A stretch of 64,000 bases of DNA from an uncultured Planctomycetia bacterium. GTDB lineage: Bacteria > Planctomycetota > UBA1135 > GCA-002686595. A model generated the notes under the pieces. That model did no database searches and had not been told where the DNA came from. It saw nothing but the letters and a program-made list of their open reading frames with translations. This document shows, piece by piece, positions 30,592 through 37,781 of the stretch. The DNA is taken from assembly GCA_937952135.1 (NCBI GenBank), contig CALFYL010000073.1, forward strand, positions 21,999-85,998, given 5' to 3'. The position numbers were made by a program, and so were the translations under genes. Within the stretch, counting starts at the first letter, position 1, and each line of letters begins with the position of its first letter.

Positions 30592-32386
30592 CGCCCCGGC
30601 CGGCAAGCTGATGCACCTCGAGCTCGCGATGGTCGAGCTCGGGCCCAACTACCGCCGCAGCAGCGACAGCCAGAAGGACGCCGAGCTGCGCGCGTCGCTC
30701 GAGCAGTACGGCATCGTTCAGCCGGTGCTCGTGCGGCCGTGGAACGTCGACCACGAGACCGGCGTGGTGATGAGCTACCAGGTCGTCGCCGGATCACGGC
30801 GCGTGCGCCTCGCGAAGGCGATCGGGCTCACACACACGCCAGCTCTGGTGCGCACACTTTCGGACCGCGAAGCGCTCGAGCTGCAGCTCACCGAGAACAT
30901 CCAGCGCACGGACGTGGATCCGCTCGACGAGGCCGACGCCTTCGTCGCTCTGCGTGACCAGTGCGGGTACTCCCTCGACGAGCTACGCGTCCGCTCCGGC
31001 AAGTCCGCGACCTGGGTGCGCGAGCGGATCGCGCTCGCGGGACTGTGCTCAGAGGCGCGAGATCTCTACGGCGCCGGGACGATCAGCGCCGCGCACGCGC
31101 TCGAACTCGCGCGCCTGGGAAGCCATCAGGCTCAGGTCGATGCGATGCAGGCGGTCGAGCAAGTGTTCCGCCTGCGCGGCGGCCTTGGGGAAGTCTCGGT
31201 CACGGAGCTTCGCGCCGAGCTGCAGCAGGTTCACTTCCGCCAGATCGACAGGGCACAGTGGAGTCTCGACGACGCCCAACTGCTGCCCAGCGCGGGTCCG
31301 TGCTCGGTGTGCCCAAAGCGCACCCGCAACGACTTGAACCTGTTTGGCGATGTCGAGGTCGACGCGTGCACCGACGGCGCATGCTGGGGCGCGAAGCTCG
31401 CTGCGCACCGCCAACTCAAGCTCGAGGAGCTGCAGCGGCAGGGCTACCAGGTGCTCGAGGGAGCACTGGCGAAGAAGGCGGTCGACCGCTTTGGTTGCGC
31501 AAAGGCAGGCTTCGCCAGGCTCGATCGGACGACGGTGGGTCACAAACCCGAGGATGACGACCCGTCGCTCGAGGATCTTGTCGGTGAGCACATCGAGGCA
31601 GAAGAACGCGCGATCGTGTTCGTCGACGGAGAGCCCGTGGAGGTCGTCGCGCGCGAGGCGCTGGAGAGGGCGGCCAAGAAGGCGCGGGTGAAGCTGCCGC
31701 GCGAACATAAGGCTCCCGCGGCTTCCAGTGGCGACTGGAAGGAGCAGCAGAAGGCACGCGAGCGTCAAGAGAAGGTTGCGGAGTCGCAGCGGCCGTTCGT
31801 GTTGAGGGCGCTGTTCGAGTGGTACGCGCAGGTCGTGAAGTCACTTGACGTGAAGGCCATGGGCGCGCGCGCGACCGAGATCTTCGGGCTGCAGATGCTC
31901 GCACTCTCCGAACGCGACAGGAGCTGGGTGTGGGTCGGCATGCCGGACCGTCAAGCGCTGTGCTTGGTGGCGGTCGCGCTGCGCGTGGTCGACCCGGTCG
32001 ACGCTGACGCGCTGAAGCTCGATAACCAGCACGTCGAGCCGCAAGGATCGAAGGCGGCGCGCGTGGCCGCCATGGAGAAGCTGCGCGACTGGATGCTCGC
32101 CGCCGGCGAAGCACCCATGGCGCAGACGCGCCGCACGCTAGTCGTCTGGTGGTTGGGGGGTGTCGCCGACGCCATCTACTGCGCGTGCTTGCCGAATGGC
32201 GGCTACTTGTTCGAGCGCGTGAGGGACAGGAAGCGGCAGTCAGACCTCTACGAGGTGCAAGAGTTCAGCGGCGTGGAACTGAGCTCCTACATCACCGCCG
32301 CCGAGGCCGCGTGGAAGGCCACGCAGAAGCCTGAGCCCGAGCCGGCGAAGAAGGCCCCCGCGAAGAAGAAAGTCGGCCGCAAGTGA
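30527..32386 (+). CDS. ParB/RepB/Spo0J-family protein (619 aa)
   Basis: The N-terminal ParB domain is clear: ELGPNYRRSSDSQKDAELRA, SLEQYGIVQPVLVRP, the VAGSRRVRLAKAIG box (GERR-type nucleotide pocket) and LTENIQRTDVDPLDEADAFV. It is followed by a helix-turn-helix-like region (SLDELRVRSGKSATWVRERI). A Cys cluster (CSVCPKRTRN, ACTDGACWG) and a long C-terminal region of unknown fold ending in a Lys-rich tail follow. No ParA is present. Phage proteins of this type may act as early DNA-binding factors or nucleases rather than in partition. The start could also be ATG 30611. Confidence 0.82.
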   Translation: MKTAKKNRALQPPAPHSSTSGDAPAGKLMHLELAMVELGPNYRRSSDSQKDAELRASLEQYGIVQPVLVRPWNVDHETGVVMSYQVVAGSRRVRLAKAIGLTHTPALVRTLSDREALELQLTENIQRTDVDPLDEADAFVALRDQCGYSLDELRVRSGKSATWVRERIALAGLCSEARDLYGAGTISAAHALELARLGSHQAQVDAMQAVEQVFRLRGGLGEVSVTELRAELQQVHFRQIDRAQWSLDDAQLLPSAGPCSVCPKRTRNDLNLFGDVEVDACTDGACWGAKLAAHRQLKLEELQRQGYQVLEGALAKKAVDRFGCAKAGFARLDRTTVGHKPEDDDPSLEDLVGEHIEAEERAIVFVDGEPVEVVAREALERAAKKARVKLPREHKAPAASSGDWKEQQKARERQEKVAESQRPFVLRALFEWYAQVVKSLDVKAMGARATEIFGLQMLALSERDRSWVWVGMPDRQALCLVAVALRVVDPVDADALKLDNQHVEPQGSKAARVAAMEKLRDWMLAAGEAPMAQTRRTLVVWWLGGVADAIYCACLPNGGYLFERVRDRKRQSDLYEVQEFSGVELSSYITAAEAAWKATQKPEPEPAKKAPAKKKVGRK

Positions 32387-33003
32387 GCGAGTCGAGCCAC
32401 CCGCTGCAGTGGCCGGTCACTTGGCCGCGCACTGATCGTGCGAACCGAAGGTCTGCGCGCTTCGAGGGGCGCTACGGCACCACCGCGTGGACGATCGAGC
32501 GGGCGCGCCGCGAGCTCTCGGCGGAGCTCGAGCGGCTCGGCGCTCTCGACCCGATCCTGAGCACGAATCTGCGACTGCGGCTCGATGGTGCGCCAGCGTC
32601 GAACCAGGCGCAGCCGGCCGATCCCGGCGCTGCCGTGTACTTCACGCTGAACGGTCGTCGCACCGTGCTCGCGTGCGACCGCTGGCTGCGCGTCGAGCAC
32701 AACATCCGCGCGATTGCGCTGCACGTCAGCGCTCTCCGCGGCATGGACCGCTGGGGTGTCGGCAGCATCGAGCAGGCATTCACCGGCTACGCGGCGCTCC
32801 CTGAGCGCGCGAGCGCGCCGAGCTGGATGGACGTGCTCGGCTTCGAAGCCGGCCAGGCCGTGACCGCCGAGCTTGCGAGCCAGCGGTTCCGCCAGCTCGC
32901 CAAGGTCCACCATCCCGACGTCCCTGGCGGCAGCGCGGAGGCGTTCAAGCGGCTGAAGCAGGCGCACGACGAAGCGCTCTGCGCGTTCGGAGTGCCGCAG
33001 TGA
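32383..33003 (+). CDS. J-domain-like protein (206 aa)
   Basis: The C-terminal ~70 residues carry a DnaJ-type J domain: SQRFRQLAKVHHPDVPGGSA with the HPD motif, then FKRLKQAHDEAL. The N-terminal ~130 residues (TWPRTDRANRRSARF, RARRELSAELERLGA) have no family I recognise. Such proteins are regular companions of phage early operons and may recruit host DnaK to replication or assembly. The GTG start overlaps the ParB-like stop. Confidence 0.8.
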   Translation: MSESSHPLQWPVTWPRTDRANRRSARFEGRYGTTAWTIERARRELSAELERLGALDPILSTNLRLRLDGAPASNQAQPADPGAAVYFTLNGRRTVLACDRWLRVEHNIRAIALHVSALRGMDRWGVGSIEQAFTGYAALPERASAPSWMDVLGFEAGQAVTAELASQRFRQLAKVHHPDVPGGSAEAFKRLKQAHDEALCAFGVPQ

Positions 33004-33239
33004 AGCGCGACCCCCAACCCTTCGAGGTGCTGTGGCGCAGCTACCAAGCGACGGTGCTCGGCGGCGCTGGGCCGGTGCAGGTGCGCGAGTGCCGGCGCGC
33101 GTTCTACGCGGGCGCAGCGGCATTCAGCGCAGCGATCGCGCAGCCCGGTCCCGACCCCGTGCGGAACGTCGATCGTCTCTCGCTCATGCTCGACGAGCTC
33201 GCGGAGTTCCCGCGGGCCGTCGAAGAGGGACGGGCGTAG
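33000..33239 (+). CDS. Unknown small protein (79 aa)
   Basis: No family recognised; probably helical (EVLWRSYQATVLGGAGPVQV, RECRRAFYAGAAAFSAAIA, RLSLMLDELAEFPRAV). The GTG start overlaps the J-domain stop; the stop shares a base with the next GTG. Part of the early operon. Confidence 0.6.
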   Translation: MKRDPQPFEVLWRSYQATVLGGAGPVQVRECRRAFYAGAAAFSAAIAQPGPDPVRNVDRLSLMLDELAEFPRAVEEGRA

Positions 33240-33553
33240 TGCTCGCCACCATGCAGCTCGGCTTCGACTTCGACCGCGCACCGCAGCACAAGCGGCCGCG
33301 CCGTCGCGTCGAGCAGGCCGCGCAGCTCGAGCGCGTGCAGCGCGGCATCGGCGCGGCGGTGCTCGAGTTCTGCCGCGAGCACAGCACGTTCCGCGGTGCG
33401 GACCTGTGCGACTTCGTTCGCGCGCGCTGCGGCGGTACGCCTGAGAGCGCCGCGCGCATCTTGCGCCAGCTCCGCCGGCAGGGGCTGGTCGACTACGAGA
33501 ACACCGACAGGGCCGAGAGTCTCTACACGGTTCGACGAGTGAAGGATCGCTAG
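33239..33553 (+). CDS. Winged-helix protein (104 aa)
   Basis: The C-terminal two-thirds look like a winged helix: AVLEFCREHSTFRGADLCDF, ARILRQLRRQGLVDYENTD, then a short wing strand LYTVRRV. Probably a DNA-binding regulator. Start: GTG 33239 with GAGGG 9 nt upstream; an in-frame ATG at 33251 (MQLGFDFDR) is equally possible. Confidence 0.65.
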   Translation: MLATMQLGFDFDRAPQHKRPRRRVEQAAQLERVQRGIGAAVLEFCREHSTFRGADLCDFVRARCGGTPESAARILRQLRRQGLVDYENTDRAESLYTVRRVKDR

Positions 33554-33555
33554 TC

Positions 33556-33900
33556 ATGTGCCACGGACAGATTCTGACCGACGCGATGCGCACTGCGCGC
33601 AAGGTCCACAAGTGCGACGAGTGCGGACGCGAGATCGAGCCCGGGCGTGAGTACGTCTATCGGGCCGGTGTGTTCGATCGGAGCTTCGACAGTTGGCGCA
33701 TGTGCGTGCCGTGCGCCGCGGCCGAGGACGATCTCCGCGATGCGTCGGGAGAGGCGTGCTACTCGCGCGGCGACTTGGCCGACCACATGCGCGAGTCCGT
33801 TCGCTTCGATGGCTGGCGCGGGACGCTCAAGCGCCTGCGCGGTGCGGTGAACCAGTTGCGCGCGCGGTACGCGCGGGAGAGGCATGGTGGCCGTGGTTGA
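33556..33900 (+). CDS. Zinc-binding-type protein (114 aa)
   Basis: Cysteine pairs KCDECGREI and MCVPCAA, with an N-terminal MCHG, form a zinc ribbon or treble clef of the type CxxC-N~27-CxxC. The remainder is charged and helical. This looks like the small phage zinc proteins that recur in early operons; role unknown. It overlaps the next gene by 17 nt. Confidence 0.65.
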   Translation: MCHGQILTDAMRTARKVHKCDECGREIEPGREYVYRAGVFDRSFDSWRMCVPCAAAEDDLRDASGEACYSRGDLADHMRESVRFDGWRGTLKRLRGAVNQLRARYARERHGGRG

Positions 33901-34168
33901 TCTCGATCCGCCCCGCCGGGCCTACAGCGTCCAGATCGAGATCGGCGCCGACGACTGGCCGGCGCTGGTCCGCGAGCTTGCGCGACTGGCCGATCACATC
34001 GAGGCGCACGGGCCCGACTGCAAGCAGGTCAGTGGTGGGTACGACACCGGCTCGACGGTTCGCGTCGAGCATCGCCCCGAGATGACGCACGACAAGTACG
34101 TCGAGGAGTTGAACACGTACCTCGAGGCCCTTCGCTCAAAGCGCGTCGCAGTTGGGGGAGCTCCGTGA
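33884..34168 (+). CDS. Unknown protein (94 aa)
   Basis: No family recognised. A strand-helix-strand pattern is visible (AYSVQIEIGADDWPALVREL, ARLADHIEAHG, STVRVEHRP) with a C-terminal helix (YVEELNTYLEALRS). Overlaps both neighbours. Confidence 0.6.
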   Translation: MVAVVDLDPPRRAYSVQIEIGADDWPALVRELARLADHIEAHGPDCKQVSGGYDTGSTVRVEHRPEMTHDKYVEELNTYLEALRSKRVAVGGAP

Positions 34169-35253
34169 GCACCAGCAAGATCGAGTGGACCGACGTGGTC
34201 TGGAACCCCGTGCGCGGCTGCAGCAAGGTCAGCGCGGGCTGCACGAACTGCTACGCGGAGCGGCAAGCGGCGAGGTTCAGCGGGCCGGGGCAACCGTGGG
34301 ACGGCTTCGTGCGCACGCTGTACCAGGGTCCGAACGCTGAGGCGTCGTTCCCTCGGTGGACCGGCCGCGTCGAACTCGTGCCCGACGCGCTCGACAAGCC
34401 GCTGCGCTGGCGCAAGCCGCGCCGCGTGTTCGTGAACTCGATGAGCGACCTGTTCCACGAGCGGGTCTCGAACGAGGACATCGCCGGCATCTTCGGCCTG
34501 ATGGCATCTGCGCCGCAGCACACGTTCCAGGTGCTCACCAAGCGGCCCGAGCGGATGCGCGTGTGGTGCAAGTGGATGGAGGCGCACGCGGCGGCGCACT
34601 CGACCGTGCCTATCCAGGTGGCCGTGTACCACGGTCAGCGCCTGAGCGAGCACGCAGCTCTCCGCAACGGCGCGCTCGATCGCGCGTGGCCTCTCCCGAA
34701 CGTCTGGCTCGGTGTCAGCGTCGAGGACCAGGCCAGCGCCGACGGGCGCATCCCGACGCTTCTCGAGACGCCGGCGGAGGTCCGCTGGGTTAGCTACGAG
34801 CCGGCGCTGGGGCCGGTGGACTTCTCGCGCTTCATGTGGCCCGTGCACGAGCGCTGGCCGTGGCCGTTCGAGTCGCCGGCAGCCGCGCGTGCTGCTGGGG
34901 CGAAGGTCACCAAGCACAAGCAGGCGATCGTGCTTGCCGGCTCGCGCTTCTTGGACTGGATCGTGGTCGGCGGCGAGAGCGGCCCCGGCGCTCGGCCGTG
35001 CGACATCAAGTGGATCCGCGGCGCGCTCGAGCAGTGCAAGGCGGCGGGCGTGCCGGTGTTCGTCAAACAGCTGGGCGCCGCGGCATTCGGCTACGACGGA
35101 ATGCACGAAGGCCAGATGCGTGCCGTGAGCGGACGGTCGTTCAACGGGTTCCGACGCGGTGTCCCCAAGCTACGCCACCCCAAAGGCGGTGATCCGCTCG
35201 AGTGGCCCGAAGACCTGCGCGTGCGCGAGTTCCCGGCGGGGGCGAGCACGTGA
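34165..35253 (+). CDS. Phage Gp37/Gp68 family protein (DUF5131) (362 aa)
   Basis: The family signature is complete: KIEWTDVVWNPVRGCSKVSA, GCTNCYAERQA with three clustered cysteines, RRVFVNSMSDLFHERV, FQVLTKRPERM, LPNVWLGVSVEDQ, VRWVSYEPALGPVD, DWIVVGGESGPGARP and PVFVKQLGA. The cysteine cluster and barrel-like repeats resemble radical-SAM enzymes, which is the usual suggestion; the reaction is unknown. The GTG start has GGGGGAG upstream and overlaps the preceding stop. It is coupled to an ASCH-domain gene. Confidence 0.88.
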   Translation: MSTSKIEWTDVVWNPVRGCSKVSAGCTNCYAERQAARFSGPGQPWDGFVRTLYQGPNAEASFPRWTGRVELVPDALDKPLRWRKPRRVFVNSMSDLFHERVSNEDIAGIFGLMASAPQHTFQVLTKRPERMRVWCKWMEAHAAAHSTVPIQVAVYHGQRLSEHAALRNGALDRAWPLPNVWLGVSVEDQASADGRIPTLLETPAEVRWVSYEPALGPVDFSRFMWPVHERWPWPFESPAAARAAGAKVTKHKQAIVLAGSRFLDWIVVGGESGPGARPCDIKWIRGALEQCKAAGVPVFVKQLGAAAFGYDGMHEGQMRAVSGRSFNGFRRGVPKLRHPKGGDPLEWPEDLRVREFPAGAST

Positions 35254-35654
35254 AGGCGCTGACCATCTGCCAGCCGTACGCGGAGCTCATCGCTCGCGGC
35301 GAGAAGCTCGTCGAGAATCGCACGTGGTACACCGCCTATCGTGGCCCGCTGCTGATCCACGCGGGCAAGTCGCGCGCGTGGCTGAGTGAGGGCGACTCCG
35401 CAAACTTGCCCTTCGGCGCTGTCGTCGCCGTAGCGCGAGTGGTCGCGTGCCTTCGAACCAGCGCGCCGAACTGGGGCAGGATGGAGCACCTTCGGTCGCA
35501 CGCGCACACGCACGGGCCGCTCTGTTGGGTGCTGGAAGACGTGACGCGGCTGCGCGAGCCGGTGTTCGTCAACGGCGCGCAGGGATTGTGGGAGCCGTCG
35601 AGCGAGCTGGTCGCGCGCGTGAGCGCTCAAATGGCCGAGGCAGGCCATGGCTGA
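35250..35654 (+). CDS. ASCH-domain protein (134 aa)
   Basis: The ASCH/PUA-like opening is clear: ALTICQPYAELIARGEKLVE, NRTWYTAYRGPLLIHAGKS, followed by AVVAVARVVACL and a C-terminal GPLCWVLEDVTRL. ASCH domains bind RNA or nucleotides; some members are N4-acetylcytidine amidohydrolases. GTG start chosen for the GTGA overlap with the Gp37/Gp68 gene, since the motif begins immediately there. Confidence 0.85.
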   Translation: MKALTICQPYAELIARGEKLVENRTWYTAYRGPLLIHAGKSRAWLSEGDSANLPFGAVVAVARVVACLRTSAPNWGRMEHLRSHAHTHGPLCWVLEDVTRLREPVFVNGAQGLWEPSSELVARVSAQMAEAGHG

Positions 35655-36054
35655 GCGCAAGCACTGGTTCCGCAACGCCGCGGCCTGCTACGTGTGGATG
35701 GTGCCGCTGCTGGGAGAGAGAGCGCGTTCGCACGGATACGCGCTCGCCGTGCACGGCTCGATGCAATTCGATCTCGACCTCGTCTGCATCCCATGGACCG
35801 ACGACGCGGTCGAGCCGGAGGTGCTGATCACCGCGCTGCGGTCCTCGATCGGTTGGACCGATCGAGACGGACCGTGGTCGCGAGAGGAGAAGCCCCATGG
35901 ACGCATCGCATGGATCGTCCCTCTCGGCGTCGGGCTCGCCTTGGACATCTCGGTGCTCCCGCCCGTGCGCCAGTGCCCACAACAAACTCCCGCCACCTCG
36001 GCGGGCCAACAAGGAGAGACTGCCAATGGAACCGACAGCCACGTTCATCACTGA
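35647..36054 (+). CDS. Nucleotidyltransferase-like phage protein (135 aa)
   Basis: The motif YALAVHGSMQFDLDLVCIPW has the GS...DLD arrangement of the polymerase-beta nucleotidyltransferase fold, then WTDDAVEPEVLI and a C-terminal IAWIVPLGVGLALDISV strand. This is a recurring phage early protein; catalytic activity is not established. Its last 29 nt overlap the next gene. Confidence 0.7.
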   Translation: MAERKHWFRNAAACYVWMVPLLGERARSHGYALAVHGSMQFDLDLVCIPWTDDAVEPEVLITALRSSIGWTDRDGPWSREEKPHGRIAWIVPLGVGLALDISVLPPVRQCPQQTPATSAGQQGETANGTDSHVHH

Positions 36055-36271
36055 ACTCGACGGAGTGCACGTACCGGACGGTGCGCCTGACTCCGGCGAG
36101 GTCTTCATCCCCGCCAATGGCTTCAGCGTGCGCTACGAGCGCGCGCTGGTCACGTTCACTCGATGGCGCGACGGCGTGCAGGAGCACTTCGCTGCGCTCG
36201 CCACGCGCTTCCAGGTGCTGCCGGACTCCGAGTTCTGGACCGGCTGGAGCCGAGAAGCCGCGCTGGGCTGA
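36026..36271 (+). CDS. Unknown protein (81 aa)
   Basis: No family recognised; strand-rich (ATFITELDGVHVPDGAPDSG, VFIPANGFSVRYERALVTFT) with an aromatic C-terminus (FWTGWSREA). ATG 36026 is chosen because AAGGAG lies 9 nt upstream; the frame is open further upstream only as a shadow of the previous gene. Confidence 0.6.
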   Translation: MEPTATFITELDGVHVPDGAPDSGEVFIPANGFSVRYERALVTFTRWRDGVQEHFAALATRFQVLPDSEFWTGWSREAALG

Positions 36272-36278
36272 GTCCGAC

Positions 36279-36809
36279 GTGACGGACCTGGACCTACTGC
36301 TCTCGCGGCTGAGCAAGCACTGCAGCGAGAGCCTCGGCAACGTGACCATCGCGCGAGCCGGCGCGCTCGCGCTGGTTCGCGAGGTGCGCGAGCTGCGCGC
36401 AGAGGTGGCGTCGCACCGCAAGCTCGCTGGCGCGAACGTGCAGACCGTGCTCGAGCTGGCCGCGAAGGCGCGGCACGAGCTCGGCGCCACCGACAACACA
36501 GCCGTGGATCCGATGTCCGCCTACGCGACGTTGGCCACGGTCATCGAAGCCCTGATCGCATTGGCCCACGTGGCCGCAGGAGGAAACCTTGGGACGGAAA
36601 AGCGTGACGCTGGCAGCAAAGGACGTGAAGAGGTTGGTCGAGCAGATGGACGCGTCGGCGGATCACCCGCTGATCAAGAAGATGCGGGACCAGGTGCTCT
36701 ACATCGAAGAGCGGCAGCGGGAGTGGGACGCTGCGAAGAAGGAGGCCAAGGAGGCGCGGCAGATGTACGACGACGCAGTCGACGCGCTGATCGTCATGGC
36801 CAAGGGTGA
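36279..36809 (+). CDS. Unknown helical protein, frame overlapping the next gene (up to 176 aa)
   Basis: From GTG 36279 the first ~105 residues look coding: LDLLLSRLSKHCSESLGNVT, ALVREVRELRAEVASHRKL, ATVIEALIALAHVAAGG. After that the same frame stays open to 36809, but inside the gene at 36589 in another frame, where it reads as low-complexity Gly/Arg/Ala. Either the stop has been lost, or the C-terminal 74 codons are overprinted on the next gene. Confidence 0.5.
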   Translation: MTDLDLLLSRLSKHCSESLGNVTIARAGALALVREVRELRAEVASHRKLAGANVQTVLELAAKARHELGATDNTAVDPMSAYATLATVIEALIALAHVAAGGNLGTEKRDAGSKGREEVGRADGRVGGSPADQEDAGPGALHRRAAAGVGRCEEGGQGGAADVRRRSRRADRHGQG

Positions 36810-36870
36810 TCAGAAGGGGCTGTTCGACGAGGTCGCCGGCGAGCTGACGGCCGAAGAGCTCAAGGCCTGA
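36589..36870 (+). CDS. Unknown charged helical protein (93 aa)
   Basis: The TTG start is supported by the strongest ribosome-binding site of this operon (GCAGGAGGAAACC directly before TTG). The protein is almost entirely helical and charged: DVKRLVEQMDASADHPLIKK, YIEERQREWDAAKKEAKEAR, so a coiled coil is likely. Function unknown. The stop overlaps the next ATG (TGATG). Confidence 0.7.
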   Translation: MGRKSVTLAAKDVKRLVEQMDASADHPLIKKMRDQVLYIEERQREWDAAKKEAKEARQMYDDAVDALIVMAKGDQKGLFDEVAGELTAEELKA

Positions 36871-37043
36871 TGCCGAAGGCCTGCGCGCACCGGTGGAGCG
36901 AGCTCAAGCGCGGGGAGCGACGCGTGCGCGTATGCCGCACGTGTCGCGCCTGGCACGAGCACGACGGTGCGCGCTGGCGCAAGTGCGCGGCGCCGAGCCG
37001 GCTCAGAGCGCCGCGATTCCCAGCGCGTCGAAGCGGATCGTGA
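36870..37043 (+). CDS. Very small zinc-finger-like protein (57 aa)
   Basis: The sequence holds ACAHRWSELKRGERRVRVCR, TCRAWHEHDGARWRKC: one Cys/His set (Cys5, His7, CxxC at 22-25, Cys39) that could bind zinc. It is translationally coupled to the 93-aa gene and is the last gene of the rightward early operon. Its end overlaps the convergent gene ending at 37003 by 41 nt. Confidence 0.55.
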   Translation: MPKACAHRWSELKRGERRVRVCRTCRAWHEHDGARWRKCAAPSRLRAPRFPARRSGS

Positions 37044-37452
37044 CGACCGAGCCGACCGGCAGGTACGGGAAGTAGGGCCCGGGCACCTTGAGGGTGTCGA
37101 TCCAGATCGCGGGGCGGGACGTCGCATCGGTTCCGCCCCACGTGAACAGCAGCAGACCCTTGATGCGGCGCAGGCCTGCGCTGAGCGCGCCGAAGGACAC
37201 GTCGGCGGCGTCGAGGCGCACCTCGTTCGACGCCACGTCGACGGTGAGCGCGACGCTGCTCAGCGTCTGGCGCGCGTAGCCCGCGCCGTCGAACTCGTCG
37301 ACGTCCGCGATGTCGTCGAGGAACTCCGCGTCCGTGTCGGTGAGCACCGTGCTGTCCGTCATCAGCAGCGCCGCGCGCCAGTCCTCGGCCTCGAGGTCGA
37401 GGAGCTGCTGCGCCATGGCGAGCCGGAACTGCGGGAAGACGAAGTTGCTCAT
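37003..37452 (-). CDS. Structural-type protein, paralogue of 28887-29330 (149 aa)
   Basis: It reads MSNFVFPQFRLAMAQQLLDL, then VDEFDGAGYARQTLSSVALT, EVRLDAADVSFGALSAGLRR and a beta-rich C-terminus (RPAIWIDTLKVPGPYFPYLP). The shared motif order with the 147-aa fibre-cassette protein implies a common ancestor. It is the last gene of the leftward tail region. Function unknown; probably a virion component near the fibres. The start overlaps the previous stop. Confidence 0.7.
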   Translation of the reverse strand: MSNFVFPQFRLAMAQQLLDLEAEDWRAALLMTDSTVLTDTDAEFLDDIADVDEFDGAGYARQTLSSVALTVDVASNEVRLDAADVSFGALSAGLRRIKGLLLFTWGGTDATSRPAIWIDTLKVPGPYFPYLPVGSVVTIRFDALGIAAL

Positions 37453-37781
37453 CGGCGCTGCTCGAGCTGCGTGAGGCGCGCGAGGTCCGCGCGGATGGCC
37501 GCGAGCTGGTCCTCCAGGCGCTGCAGCCGCGCGTCGAACAGAGGCTTGCTCAGGTACTTGTTGTCGATCTCGGCGAGAATCTTCGCTTCGACGCGCGCCG
37601 CGAGGAGCTGCTCGCGCGTCTCGACGTCGCCGCCGATGCGAGCGGCGCCGAACGCGCCCAGGCCGCCCGAGAGCGCCGCCAGCACGCTGCTCGAGACGAT
37701 GAGAGTGACGCGGCCGTCCTTGCCTTGAGACACGCGCTGCGTCTTCGCAGGCGCTTCGATGGGCGGGTGGGGGTAGGTCAT
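37449..37781 (-). CDS. Membrane-anchored coiled-coil protein (110 aa), lysis candidate
   Basis: A single hydrophobic segment (about 26-46, TLIVSSSVLAALSGGLGAFG) is followed by a charged coil (EQLLAARVEAKILAEI, FDARLQRLEDQLAAIRADLA). This is the shape of inner-membrane spanins and some holins. It is placed after the tail fibre gene, where many phages keep lysis genes, but no endolysin is next to it. Coupled to the fibre gene by TGATG. Confidence 0.6.
   Translation of the reverse strand: MTYPHPPIEAPAKTQRVSQGKDGRVTLIVSSSVLAALSGGLGAFGAARIGGDVETREQLLAARVEAKILAEIDNKYLSKPLFDARLQRLEDQLAAIRADLARLTQLEQRR

Noticed and set aside
33034..33051. CCAAGCGACG in the 79-aa gene
   Set aside because: Right half only, about 10/18, within coding sequence.
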